A DNA stretch of 64,000 nt from Rhypophila decipiens (taxonomy: Eukaryota; Ascomycota; Sordariomycetes; Sordariales; Naviculisporaceae). Within the stretch, counting starts at the first letter, position 1; every line of letters begins with the position of its first letter. The position numbers were made by a program, and so were the translations under genes. The notes under the pieces are model-generated. The model was not told where the DNA came from, ran no database searches, and saw nothing but the letters and a program-made list of their open reading frames with translations. Shown piece after piece: positions 43,863 to 56,792 of this stretch. The stretch is taken from assembly GCA_033297075.1 (NCBI GenBank), contig MU858123.1, positions 107,465 through 171,464 on the forward strand. The letters run 5' to 3'.

Positions 43863-46800
43863 TTACATCAAACTAGCATACCGCATCCACTCCTCATCCT
43901 TGAGCATTTCCTCTTTCTCCTCCTCAAAAGTCCCCAACAAAATCTCAACCCCGCCGTCTTTCCTCATCGGCAGGATAATCACCAATCTGTGCGCCGAATT
44001 CTGCACACCATGCAACATCCTCAACGCGACTGGGCCGCCGGCACCAGCCTTGACCTCTTCAGCCGGGACCTTGCTGCCCTCGCCAAAAACCTTGCCCCCA
44101 AAATCCAACACCTCGCCAATCTCAAAGAGCATGATATTCGTCAGCGCAAGATCAAAATTCTCATGCCTCATAAAAGAGTACTTCAGCTGGCTATAATCTT
44201 GTACCGCGTCGCTCTGAGACAACGCATACGCGTCGTGGAATAACTCGGCGTTGACGAGGGAAGCTACCTCGCGAATCTTTTGCGCAACCCCAGCGATAGA
44301 AATTTCCTTAGTCAAGGCAGACAGGGGAAGTGGCAGGCGGTTGAAAAGCATCAGGTTGCCCATGTACGTCGCCGGCAGGAGGGTAGAGAAGTAGGGCCGT
44401 CCGTCGACTGCGATCTCGAGGACGGATACAGCGTCGGGTTTGATTTCATGCGAGGGGAAGAGCTTGGGGTGGGCGGCGTGGCGGGCTCGGACGGTTGCGC
44501 GCCAGAAGAGGGCTTGGACCGTGTCGCTGATTGAGGGGGGCGTCGGGAGGGAGGAGACTGCGGGATCTGCGGCCACGTCGGATTCGAGCTGGCGAAGCTT
44601 TTGCGGCGAGATGTAGAAGACGGTCGTGTCTAGGTGCCGGTCGGACGGGGAGGGAGGCTGGCGGAAGGCGGGCGCAAGAGGGGTCGAGGTGAATGGGTGG
44701 CCGTTGTCGGCGTCTACGGTCGCGGGGGGTGCAAAAGGGATGTGGTCCCAGACTGTGGGCTTGATGTTGGAGCCGTCGGGGTTGCGGGTGGCGGCGTGCC
44801 CTTCGGCCTCGAAGATGGCTTGCATCAGGGAGCGGTTCATGCTCTCTGGGTCGAGCCAGCTGCAGGTCGCGGTGCTGTCGCCTTGGAGGAAGCGGCAGTT
44901 CTCGGCCCAGGCGCGGAGGACGGCCACGACGCCGTTGCCGTCCATTATGGAGTGATGGAAACACATGACGAGCAGACAGCCGCCCTCTACAAAGTTGGTT
45001 TGGGCGAGGAAGACGTCGGTTGGGAGGGAAGGGTAGAAGGGCGCCGAGCAGAGGTGCTCTTCCTTGACGGCGGGGTGGGCGTAGTTGGCGGCGCGCATCT
45101 CGGCCAAGGAAGGAAGAAGCTTGGACAGGTCCTTGTAGACGAGCTGGCGAGGACGACGACCCTCGGTCAGAGCCATTTCGGGCGAAGGAGGGACGAGCTC
45201 GACCTGGCCGGGCTTGTAGCCGGGGGCGGTCTTGGGCGTGTCGGCTACCCTGTAGTCGAGCGTGGGGACGAGCTTGAGGGTGCGGGTCAGACCTCCTTCA
45301 AGCTGCTCAAAGGCCTGCTCGGAGCTGATGCCGTCGCGCAGTGGGAGGTAGAGGAGCATCTTGATGTGGAGATGTGGCAGCATCTGGTCGAAGCCGGTCA
45401 TCTTGAGAGACGACCGAGTCTTGTACCTGTCGAGCAGCTCCTTCATCTTGGCAAGCTTTTCTTCTTGCTCCACGTCACCGCTGCCCGTTTGCGCGCCCTG
45501 TACTAGCCTCGCCACGGCAGCAGCAAACTTGGACACGGTGGGGTTGGCATACAAATGCCTGGGCGCGAGCAAGTCCTGAAGTTCAGGTATGGCACCTTGC
45601 AGAGCGCGAACGACTTGGAAGACACGGAGCGAGTCGAGTCCCAGATGGAAGAGATCCGCCTCCTTGGGCACTTGGGTCATTCCAGGTGGCAGCACCATGA
45701 TGGAGGTGACCACCTCGAGCACAGCGGCAGTGATGGAGTCCACAGAGCTGGCGTCAACGGCTACCGAGAGAGCCAGCTCGGGATCGGCAGTCTTGTAAAA
45801 GCGCTCGATGTAGTCACCGTAGAGCCTCAAGGTGTCCTTGCGCTTGACGGTTCGCTTATCGGTGCGGACAAAGGGCTTGTCGGCTTCGGCAAACATGATG
45901 TAGTCCTTGCGCAGCTGGTCCTTGTGCATGGAAAGCGCATTGGCCTTTTGCACCACTTCCCAGATGCTGTCCAGCAGCTCCTTGCTGACCGGAATCATGG
46001 TGGCCGGGTCCTTTAGCTCCACAAGAAGTCCAGCCTGCATCTGGCCGGTGCCGACGAGGAGGCAGCCGTCGATGGCCGGGTGCAGGCACAAGAGGGCTTC
46101 AGTCTCGAGAGGCGAGATCTTGTAGCCGTTGGACAAGACTACAACGTCGTCGCTCCTGCCAGAGAAGGCCCAGTGATCTGGCTTGGTCGGGTGCTTGACA
46201 TACAAGTCCTTGAGGTTGACTTCGGTCTTGTCAGGGAACGTGTGGAAGATGCCTTGGAAGAGAGGACCGTGTTGATTGCGAATGACCCAGTGCTCGTACT
46301 CGTTGCTGTCCCCGACCTGTCTGAACTCAAAGCCAGAGTACGGGTGAAAAGCAAACCAGCGCCAGTCTTCCCGCTCGACAACCAGGTTGCCGATGAAGAG
46401 CCCCTCGGTAGTGCCCGTCAAGTTCAGGACGCGAACAACGTCGTTGACCTTGCCAGCACTGATGGGACTGGTGGGACCTAATTTCGTAGTTAGCAATTGA
46501 TGCTATTATGGAAAAGTCAAAAGATCAGCCCGAGGAACTTACCGCCAGATGCGCAAATGAACTTGGCAGACTTGAATCGCGCGAGGACATCAGGTGTCTC
46601 TCCTAGCTCGTCAACCAGAGTGGGAACCATGCTCCAGACGTCAATCTTCGCGTGGTCGGCCAAAGAGGCTGTGAGATCCATGTTAGGGATCACACCAGAC
46701 GGACCGAGCACGCACGTCATGGCAAAGTAGGAGGGTACCATGATGTCCATGATGGTTCCAGCACCGTGGCTCATGGGGAAAGAAGAGTAGATCCTGTCGC

Positions 46801-49043
46801 CGGCTTCAAAGAGCGCGGTCCACGGGGCGAGACCCATGTCGCCCTCGGCCGGAGGAAGCAAACGAACGGCATCCATGGTGCCAATCAGAGCGTGCGACCA
46901 ACGCATGGGCTTGGGAAGCCCCGTCGAGCCCGACGTGTGCAAGACACAAAATGTCTCTTCGGACGCCTCTTCCCACGTCTTGTTGTAGGGGAAGTGCTGG
47001 ACGTCAGCAGCGTCAAGAAGCTCGTCAACAGTCGGCACGCTGAGGACAGCCATGGGCCGCTGGTGCAGACAGGTCTGCATCAGGTATGAGATCGGCTCCT
47101 CGGATGGCTGAGCCCAGAATGTGCAGTCACCGGCCTTGAGAACGGCCAGGGCACCCTCGACACTATTCTTGGGGGACAGGAAGAGGATCTCGTGGCCTGC
47201 CTTGATGCAGGCATAGGTGAGGAGGATGTAGCGGAGATCATGTGGTCCGATGTAGCCGACCATCTTGGGAGGAGAAGTCTCGCCGATCTGCTCCCTGAGC
47301 CACCATGCCGCCTTGTCGACTGCCTGAGCCATCGCCTTGGCAGAAACATCCAGCAGTCCTTGGGAGACATCGGCTGACTTGGCAACAGAGTAGACGACAC
47401 GGTCCGGCTCGTTGGCAGCAAGATCGTCGAGAATGTGAGGGATCAGGCGCCTGCCGTACTCGTTGGAAGCAGTCGAGACCCGCGGCACCGTCTCAGTCTC
47501 TTCTTCTTCTGTCTCGGGGGTAATCTCCGTGGTGGTGATGACTACCTCAGTCTTGATCTTGCAGTCGCAGGCGACAACGACTTCGGGTTCCTCAAAAGTC
47601 ACCGACTTGGCACTGGAGGCCTCGCTCAGCGTGGTGGACGAGCCGATGGGGTCAGAGCCCGAGTCATCAGCGCCAACGACTGAAGGAGTGGACGAAGAGG
47701 AAGCAGTTGCCAGCTGAGGCTCAGACAGCAAGCCACCGTCACTGGCAGGCACCGATGTGGCGGCTGTCTCGGGCAGCACCTCGGGTCTCTCGCGGAAGTA
47801 GCTGGGCCTGCCGTTCTCGTAGACTACCTCCATGCGAGGGTTGGTCTTGAAATCGCCCAGCGGGGCACTGATCCACTCGCCGCTGGCCAGCTGAGCAATG
47901 CTGCAGTGCCAAGGGGTCGTGTAGCCCGTCTTGGTGTCGAGCAGACTCATGGAGATCTTGTGCTCGCCCGTCGACATGTGAATCGACAGACGCAAGTGGT
48001 TGGGGAAGGCCTGCTTGCAGGCGCCGGCGAAGGCGTACCCTCTCATGATCATCTGCTTGCCCAGGTAGCGGACATCCCTCTTGAAGGCCTTGATGGACCT
48101 AGCGCCGGGTGCCATCTTGCCGCCGCTGCCCGGGGTCGGGCTGGAGGACGGGAAGACATGCTGCAAATCGGATTGGAGGAAGCGGCTGTACCCTCGGTAG
48201 GTCATGAGGGTATCTGGGTTGTTGGCAATCTCGTCGTCAACATTAATGTCATCCCTGCCCCACTTGTTGAGCATGTGACGACGGAAGTTGGTTGCGTTGG
48301 CCACGTAGATGATCTCCTCGAGCTTCTCTGGAAGTGGAATCTCGGTGAGATCCCGGAGACGAGAGAACTCGATGTGGGTGAAGCCCTTCTCGACCGCCAT
48401 GGCCCGCAGAGCTTGGCCGTATGCCCAGACATCGCGGTCCGGGATGCAGAGGAGGTCTGCATGGATCGGAGAGGTTGAGTTAGCAAAATGTCTTGGGTCG
48501 CATCGTGCAATTAAATACGTGGGTCATGCAGGTACTAGTACTGTACATAGGGCTGATGGGGAACTTTTGGGATTTTGGAGGTAACGTACCGTTGTAAACT
48601 AATCCGTCCGAGATAATGGTGAGCTGAGCCCCCGGTGGGTATATGGCTGTGATGCGCCTGCACATGGAGTTCAGACGGTCCAGCGCAATTTCCTCGGCCT
48701 TGTCGGGGAGGATGCCAAACACTTTGTAGGCTTTGTTGGCGGATTTGAAAGGGAAGGCGGGCAGGCACATCAGCACGGGCTTCTGCTCTGAAACAAATGT
48801 GTTGACTACTGTCATGAACTTGGGGTGGCCAGCAGCGTGCTTGACCGACGTCTGTTCGAACTTGTTGAGGGCATACTCGTAGATGATCTCCAGGATGCTG
48901 TTGGACATTTCAGATACTGAATCCAAGCTGCCAGCAGCATCTTGTGTGACCGGTTCGGTTGTGGTATTGTTGCATGTGCCGACCGCCGAGGCATCCTCGA
49001 CTGGAGCCGAGAGGACTGCGGCATCCGTGGCTCGTGAAGACAT
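43863..49043 (-). CDS. Isocyanide synthase-NRPS-like megasynthase (ICS-A-T-transferase, CrmA type)
   Basis: Three exons, 49043-48590, 48456-46543 and 46477-43863, encode 1660 aa; all phases agree. Residues about 50-377 form a DIT1/PvcA isocyanide synthase: CLPAFPFKSANK (93-104), ISDGLVYND, FTHIEFSRLRDL and IHMSTGEHKISM. A Ser/Thr/Glu-rich linker leads to an adenylation domain (about 485-1000) with the phosphate-binding loop LHTSGSTGLPKPM (657-669), LTGTTEG and SGRSDDVVVLSNGYKISP. A thiolation domain follows with LGLDSL (Ser1072, phosphopantetheine site). The C-terminal BAHD/trichothecene-acetyltransferase-like domain has HHSIMDG (1297-1303). The same order occurs in Aspergillus fumigatus CrmA, a copper-starvation-induced enzyme. 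It should convert an amino acid to an isocyanide, then activate and transfer it; the amino acid is not predictable here. All active motifs seen are intact. Confidence 0.94.
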
Positions 49044-52000
49044 TGTGTGACTGTGTAGGGAAAATGGAAATATGTGGAAGTAGGGATCTATGAAAGGGAC
49101 GTCGGTGTGGTATATTCAAGAATGCTGTGAGACAGAGGATGATGTTGTGGACGACGATGATGACAGGGAACCCCGAGATGGGCATGGGTCTCTTATATCT
49201 CCACAACCCTCAATTTCATCCAGTCTTGGATCAGATGAGAACTTGAAGCCCGGATTACCCGCCCCAGCCCCCGGATGACTCGCCAGGTACCTAGTGAGAC
49301 GAGAGCTTCTGCTGAGTACGGATAGAGGATTCCATTTCCATGACAAAGAGAGTTACCACTCAGTTCGGACGGTGATTGTTTCCAGGGTTATCCACTTCGG
49401 CCAGCTCATGTTGCATGTTGTCCATGTGTCTTGATGGCGCAACACACAAAGGCTCATTCACGGTAGAGCATTCTTCACGACGAGGATGGCGCTATTGGTG
49501 TGATTCATCCATCGACCCTTGCGCTTGTTGAGCCCAAGCAGAATACAAACCTGGCTGTGATTGTGCTTTCTTTTCTTAGAATGCAACCCTGTCGACCCAC
49601 CAGGCTCTGATACTTTGGATGACATGGCTCTATCCTAGGATAGACGTGGAGGTATTCCGCAATTTCCGCTTGGCAGTGGCCTGTAGGAACGGGGCAATAA
49701 ACAACTGCGCCTTTCTTCTTGCTCTGGAAGTCATGGTCGATTATCTTAGCTGCCTCTGGGCGAGATGTGTACTTACAAATAGCCCAGATCCTTGGAACAG
49801 GTACCTGGAATCTGTACTCGGTGCTTCTTGTCACTTGTGTCGACACCCCACTCGTCCAGGATTTACAGCCGCTTTCACACATGTTGTTAGCTGGCCCCGA
49901 ATAAGTATAGTCGAGTCGCTCGTTTGCTCTGCCAAGCCGGTGAGGGACCTTCACCGCCAACAACAAAAACCATGCAGGTCAGATATCTCATACACACGTG
50001 CAAACCAAGCCTAGATTTGATCTTGTACATGGCCGTTTGATTGGCCCGTGCCTCCCTAGTTGGTAGGGTAGGCCCGAGGAAGGCGTAGCTTGCAGGATTC
50101 GGGCCTAGCTATCCGTAGCTCGGATGAAAATTTCGATATCAACAAGCGACCCGGTAGCAACATCTTGGTGCTGCAAGTCCTGCCACCGCGTTACCAGGAT
50201 CGACAGGATCACTCATACCCGTCTGGTCATGACATATTACACAGTAGTGAGCATGCTAAGGCAACCAGACACGCACGAGTTACCATAGTGAACATGTCAG
50301 ATATAGGGTCACATTTGTGATCCCACCCACTTGGGGACGCCGAGTTATTGGTCTCTTCCAGGTACGTGGGATGTGGACAGTAGTTACATCTTTGGGGGTG
50401 GAAGAGAGCCCGAGGGGGTGTGTGCGATTGGCTGGATCTGTTTGCTAAAATATCTTCAAACTATTCCAGAAGTGATCGATGATGTTCGACGCTTATGCCC
50501 AGTACTACACAACTGAATACTAGCGTAGTAATCACTTCCAGCCCGAGTGCATGGATATGGGTCATAGATATAGTGCTCTTTACAAATCGCTTGGCTGTCT
50601 TTTAGCTTGAACCGCTGCATGTGCCACTAACGTCGGTAACGGTGCAATTGGGTGGGTGATCTGTAATGCCGTAGTATTATGAGGACCAGTGTCCATTATG
50701 GCAAATCAGCGCGCCAGCAATAATGAATCAGACATTTAGATCCAGTTAGTATCCGGTTCATGATTCCAAATTTCACGCTATAAGTCGTTGCAGTGCATTC
50801 TGGTGACCGGGTCGTTTCTTAGCTTCACGACGCCAATACCTAATTACCCCTGATATACAATGTTGTACGTACCGGTGGAAATGGGAGGGACCGGGAGGGC
50901 GTATCGGTGTGTTACGGTATCGTACGTGTTCCAAGATTTGCCAGTTTACAGACATACATACATATTGAGTTAACGAGTAACATCATTAAAACGATAGGTG
51001 CTGACAAGGCAGGCCTCACCGAAATTATTGCACTTACGTAATCACGAGATAACAAGTGGGCTTCTATGTCGATTACTTCATTTTTAATTCTTGTATGTCA
51101 TTCTAATTATTCCTTTGATCTTAACTTGATAACCCGCATGTATAGCGAAGTTGTAAAATCCCTAGTACTGGTGTTTATTTGCATATTGTAGGGGTCTTTG
51201 GAATCAGACTCACGGCACCGCACCCGCATATACGTAGACGTGTATCCATCTGATAAGGTACTCGGACCCGAAGGCAGCAGTCCCCGAGACATTGTCGAGC
51301 GTTTTAGCTGCATTTGCCCTGGATGCAAGTGCGCGGCGGGTGCCTGCATTCCATGCTCCATACCGGTATAAGGCCAACCTGCCAGGGCAGGCTCAAGTTC
51401 GGTCTAACGTATGTATGTACGGAGTACACACATGTATGAACGACAGGGTATATATTTCGGCTCGGCATCGATGTCGAAAGAAGATTAGTCCCTGCCAAGC
51501 TTTCTCCTAATCTTGATCCTGCACCTTGGCAAGGTCGCGACTAGCGAATGCCGTCTGTCCATGTCCTTGGAATCGGCTTGGTTATTGAAATGAAGATATC
51601 CGTAGTTTGACACTCTCCGTCGAGACAATGATTCCAGCAAGCTCACAGATCCAAGAGACTAGTTCCGTGATTTCCGTACATTTCATTTTTATTCAAGCGT
51701 ATCCGGACTCCCCGCCGGATGAAATTCCAAGTCCAGGACGTTGATAATATGACCGTCACAAGGAACAAAACATCAGCTCCCAAAAAAACAAACGACGCAA
51801 ACGCCCAGCGACAAAACGACCTTCCAGACCGTATCCACAAGTCAGAACTTAGGCCCATAGCAAAGAACCGGGAAACAAGGGGCGGACATTTGGGATGGGA
51901 AAATCAAACACGGGCAATGGCAAATTCTCAGCCCCCAACCCTGCCTGTCGGACTAATATTTTCCGCTTGTCATTTACGAGGTTAGGGCCGTCACCGCCGG

Positions 52001-53034
52001 TGAATAAACCCGGTGATACTGTCCATACCGCGGACTTACGCAAATACGCACAAAATACCCCGTACGGAGTACTCGTACACTTAAGCATAGATGCGATCCG
52101 TATCCGTACCGACAATTCCTTCTCTTTTTGCACTTGCCCAGCCTCGTGTTCGCGTGGAAATACACCCGTACCGCTGAGAAAGAAATTCGAGAAGTTGGAT
52201 CCCGATCCTCCAATGCATTCTCATGATAATCTCGTCGCGTTCACCCCACTTCATCGTCCCAAGACCCCCGAAAAGTGCGTCCCAAATACTACCAAACATC
52301 GGGAGGATCTTGCATTTGTAATTGGTCACCGCCATCGACCGCCATCTAGGCACTTTTGATGTTTCGCTTCTGTTGTTTACTCCATTTTCAGGGCTCAGTA
52401 GTAGCGTCCTCTTGTTCCTTGGTTCGTCTTATATCCCCCGTAGCGTCTTGCGCTAGCGACGGTCAACAAAGTCAAAACAACGGAGATTATAACGCAGTGG
52501 GGGGTCAGTGCCGACAGGGCATCAATGACCAGGGCACGGATACTGTCTGTCCTCCATTGCGCATGCAGATACGGGGTACGAGCTGGCAGGATGAGAACTA
52601 CATCAACCAAGGATGAAAATGGCAACACAGGGCATGTCACAGGCGCCCAAAAACGCCAAAGCATCGGTGCCCAGCCGTTGTGAAAAGGTCGTGGTAGCTT
52701 CCCCGGAGCACGCTAGACCATATGCCGCACAGTGTTCCGTCCACAGGCCAAACCGGCCCCCAACATCTGTTTCTTGGCCCTGCGAGGTTTCAATAGTGAC
52801 CTACGGCCATTAATGTCCTTGTACTCGGTGCATGTCGAACCGTTTCATGTTTGAACATTGGACTAGTCTCGCAAAAAATACCGCCTAGGCTATGCTACCG
52901 CAGGAAGTTGGTCTTGATACTGATGCTATCTTCACCAGAGTCTGAATACGCTACATGGATCCATGGTCATACCCCAACAGTTATGTGCTCAGCCCCTAGT
53001 CTAGCTCACCACTGCCATATCCATTCTAAGCCTG
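49044..53034. other. 4-kb gene-free region upstream of the megasynthase
   Basis: No supported ORF is seen. It contains the megasynthase promoter, one TTTGCTC heptamer (49923-49929) and palindromic TACGGAGTA-type motifs at about 51418 and 52064. AT-rich patches lie around 50940-51190. Confidence 0.5.
49191..49200 (-). promoter_or_regulatory. Candidate TATA box of the isocyanide synthase gene
   Basis: AGATATAAGA (minus strand) lies about 150 bases upstream of the start at 49043. Confidence 0.4.
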
Positions 53035-54028
53035 CTAAGGAGCAAAATCGGTGCTCTTAGCCAGCGCCTCAAAAACAGACGAGGACTTGACCTCATTCAG
53101 CGAGTCAATCTTGGCCGCGAACGATCCGAAGGAGTCACTGCCAAGCGGGACCCTGAGGTACTTGCCCACGCCCTTGTCGGCAAGATCTCTGGTCAGCGGG
53201 TGGTCGCCCGTGCGGTCGACGATCTCGACAATGCGCCTAGCAGCCTGGACGGGATCGCCCGGCTGCTTCCCGGCAAGATCTGCGAGGAAGTTGACGGTGG
53301 CGTCGACCGCGCCGCCCGAGTAGGCCTCTGCCATGCCGGCCTCGGGCTTCTTGAAGCTGTGCAGGAACGAGGTGCGGAAGATGCCCAGGTCGATGAGGAC
53401 GACCCGGATGCCGGCAGTGCCCACTTCGAGCGCTAGGGTCTCGGTCAGGGCCTCGACGCCCATCTTGGAGGCTGAGTAGGCCGTGCAGGCGGGGAACGCT
53501 GCCAGGTTGACGATGCTCCCGATGTTGACGATTGTGGCGCCCGAGTCTAGCCCGCCGAGCGAGCGCAGGTGTGGCAGAGCACCCTTGATGCAGCGCATCG
53601 TGCCAAAGAGGTTAGTGTCGATCTGGGTGATGAATTCCTCTTCGCTATGGTAAGTTGAAGGTTAGCTTTGGTCTCTACATGGTTACTGTACCAGGCGCGG
53701 GGCTTAGTCAGACAGAAAGGGATGTGTGAGAGGAGACGTACGAAATGTCTTCCAGACTTCCGAGGAGACCGTAGCCAGCATTGTTGACAAGGACATTCAC
53801 GCCCTTCTCTTTGACGATCTCGGCCACGCGGTCTTTGGTGTCTGGACGGGTCACGTCCAGTTGGACCCAGCTCCCACCAAGGGACTCGATTTCTGGGTGA
53901 CTCTGAGCCGCAGCAGCGGGATCTCGGGCTGTGGCCACGACCGAGTGACCTCCCTTGAGAGCCTCGGTGGCGATCTGGAGGCCGAGCCCGGAGGAAGCTC
54001 CAGTGATGAGAAATGAGTATTTGGTCAT
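53035..54028 (-). CDS. Short-chain dehydrogenase/reductase (SDR)
   Basis: Two exons, 54028-53742 and 53644-53035, with a 97-nt intron (GTACGT...CATAG), encode 298 aa. It is a classical SDR: cofactor loop TGASSGLG (9-16), NNAG in VLVNNAGYGLLG, catalytic Ser139, Tyr152 and Lys156 (AYSASK). The start at 54028 (MTKYSFLITGAS) places the Rossmann strand at the N-terminus, as usual; a longer upstream frame is untranslated leader. It is an NAD(P)H-dependent oxidoreductase of unknown substrate. It lies 4 kb from the isocyanide synthase gene and is divergent from the thioester-reductase-like gene, so a shared pathway is possible but not shown. Confidence 0.9.
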
Positions 54029-55271
54029 TGTAAAAGTGAGGTGATCCAGTCTGCTGAATAACCAAGCAAGAGAAAGAGCAGTGTGTTGTTGGATTTTCAA
54101 CTGGAGATGATGAAGTCTGTCGGGCAGGATTTGACTGACCGGGGTGGTAATCAGCTCCGGGTTCGCGAGAAGTCCAGGATTTGTCAAGAAGTCGATCCAA
54201 TGGCAGGAGCTTTGGAGAGACACTCTAAACAGTTAGGTATGTACTTCTTGGGGTCCCTAGGAATATGATTATCAGATCAATTCTGTCACAAGTCCCCTGG
54301 GCTTAGATAGCTAAGAATTCAAGATAATGTACGACTGGAAGGATCGTACTAATGCAGTCTGTAAGTCAATTCCTATTTCTAGAAGCGACAATTCCAGTCA
54401 GCCTGACTAATCATATCAAAGCTTGTCCTGGGTCGTTGAGCTTGTCGTTAGAGATTGGTTCGTCGGAAATTTTGAAAGTTCCATGAAGTGAAGGCCGAGA
54501 GTCGAGTGTTGTTGTCATTTGTACCTCGGTACCCTGGTTGTACAATTCTCATTATTTTTCGCTGACGTTGGAATCGGACTTTGTGCGTCTTTTCGCCGCC
54601 TCGTTGCATTTTGCCATCGACACGCCAATGAAAATACAGCTGCTGATACGTGTAACGTGGAACGTGTAACGGCCAACGTCGACAAGGATATCGGTGTCGG
54701 CTCGGCTCGTCTGCGGCTGGTCTATGGTTAGTGTGAATTAGCTAAAAAGAAAAATAAGCCCTATTTCAACTTGTCTAATAATGTGATGCAAGCCTGTGGC
54801 GCGAACGGCAGTGCTGATACACTAATACGCCGGTTTCCGTACATTAGCGCAGCAAACCTTTGATGAAGAAGGTTATACCTGTACTCAAACGACGAAGGTT
54901 ATGACAAGCTAATGCATCTATCACACATGCATGCATTCCTTCCTTTAGCGACCAAGGTTTGGGTTCCCCCTTGCTCCCCCCAGCTTCCCGACATCCGCCA
55001 AGTCTACAACTTGGGGGCTAAGCACTATCCTGTCGGCCCCGGTAAACTACATCCGCCCGTTAGCTCACCTTTTCGGCCATCAGCAACAGTGCGTAGGTCA
55101 TGAAGGGACTATCAGCAACAGGGTTCCCGATCAGCAGCTGTCCAGACCATCCGAGATCCCTCCTCAACATACAGGCTTCACTTGAACCAGATCACATCCT
55201 TTTTTCCCCCTAGAGAGTCAGGAAGAACCCTTTCCCAGTCTGTCACTTCCTTGTCCTACTCGCTTTGAACA
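54029..55271. other. Divergent intergenic region between SDR and reductase genes
   Basis: This is a shared 1.2-kb upstream region, CT-rich just before 55272. No gene and no upstream adenylation domain is seen. Confidence 0.55.
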
Positions 55272-56792
55272 ATGCCGGCCATCACCACAAACAACACAGA
55301 GACCGGGGGCTTTCCCTCGGAAGGTTCCCAGAGCGACATGGCCGTCATCTTGACCGGCAGCACGGGGTCTTTAGGCTCCTACCTGCTTGATTCGCTTGCT
55401 CGCCAGCAACACGTGCGCAAGATATACTGTCTCAACCGTGCTGAGGATGGTGGACTCGCAAAGCAAAAGGCAGCTAGCCTTGACCGTGGTCTGGACATCG
55501 CTCTATGCGGTGATGACACCCGAGTCGAATTCTTGCATGTCGACCTGTCGCAGGTATACTTTGGGCTCGATGCAAGTAAATATCGAGAGTTGATGAGAGA
55601 GGCGACGCACATTATCCGTAAGTTATTCTTCCAAGCTTTCCCGGTGTTTTCTGGTTCCCTTTTTTGGCCATCTTGACAAGCAAATGCCAAGAAATTTCCA
55701 AAACAATGCCCTTGTCCTCTTTTCCAATGTCTGGTTCTAACATCCATCAAACGTCGACGTCTAGACAACCAATGGCCCGTCAACTTCAACTGGGACCTGT
55801 CGTCATTTGAACCGTATATCCGCGGAGTTCGGCATTTGCTCGACTTCTGCTCTGACTCGCCCCAACAGGTGGAATTCTTGTTTATCTCTACCATCGGTAC
55901 GGTGGGCCAGGTCAAGCTCAAAGGCCGGGAGCAAGCAGTACCAGAGCGGCCCAATCATGAGCTCTCTCCGCACTTGAACGGTTACTGCGCCTCCAAGCTC
56001 ATCTGTGAGATGATCATTGAGGAGCATGTCAGGTCCAGTCCCCATCGAACAGCAGCCATCTGTCGGGTTGGACAGATCGCCGGACCAGCGTTGAAGAACT
56101 GCGGTATGTGGAATAAGCACGAGTGGCTTCCCACGGTAAGTCTTTCCTTTGGTCCTTATTTCCGTTGCGTCGGAGCATGGATGACTAACACGCCACACCC
56201 TCTTTTGCTCCCATGCATCTAGATTATCGCTAGCTCCAAGTACATGGGGCTGCTGCCTTCCAGTCTCGGTTCCATGGATGTGGTCAACTGGGTCCCGGTG
56301 GACTACCTGTCCGAAATCGTGCTCGAGATGGCTGGCGTGGTTGGGCAACAGCAGCACAGATCATCAACCCCAGACAAAAGCTTGTCGAGGGAGGTGACCA
56401 TTTACCACGCCGTCAACCCGCATAACGTGAGCTGGGCTGAGCTCGTGCCAACGGTGGCGAATGAGCTTGCCATTGAGCCCAGCAATATCGTTTCCTGGGA
56501 TCAGTGGTTCGATGCACTCCGACTTTCGGCCTCGGAGCAGAAGCGTGGCGGCGGCAGAGGAGTCGATGAGGGTGGTAAGACTGGTGCTGAGAAAGACGAT
56601 GACGATGAGTCAAACTTGAAGAGGAACCCGGGTATTAAGTTGCTCGATTTCTTCGGCTCACTTGGCGGTAAGAGCGTGTCGTCTCCTCTCCTAGCAACCG
56701 AGTCGTCTGCGGCTCGTAGCAAGACATTGGCATCACTGCAGCCAGTCGGAACGGAGTGGATGTCATTGTGGGTCAAGCAGATGACACTTTAG
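55272..56792 (+). CDS. Free-standing thioester-reductase-type (NAD_binding_4) protein
   Basis: Three exons, 55272-55617, 55765-56135 and 56223-56792, encode 428 aa. The protein is an extended SDR of the thioester reductase (Lys2/male-sterility) class, normally the C-terminal R domain of fungal NRPS-like A-T-R enzymes: LTGSTGSLGSYLLDSL (27-42, NADPH loop), HNQWPVNFNWDLSSFEPYI, Ser157 in FISTIG, GYCASK (Tyr189/Lys193), RVGQIAGP and WNKHEWLP. R domains release carrier-bound acyl chains as aldehydes or alcohols. Here no A or T domain lies upstream, so the reductase must act in trans or on a free or CoA thioester. The tail has an acidic/Gly-rich insert (KDDDDESN) before the final helices, as in other stand-alone copies. 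Confidence 0.88.

Noticed and set aside
44634..45506. 290-codon + strand frame inside the megasynthase
   Set aside because: Antisense shadow of the transferase domain; low-complexity Gly/Val/Glu-rich sequence with no motif.
49505..49966. 153-codon minus-strand frame upstream of the megasynthase
   Set aside because: No domain, no signal peptide, no plausible splice partners; looks like chance.
51895..52359. 154-codon + strand frame
   Set aside because: Composition is random, the frame overlaps several equally long frames on both strands, and no motif is present.
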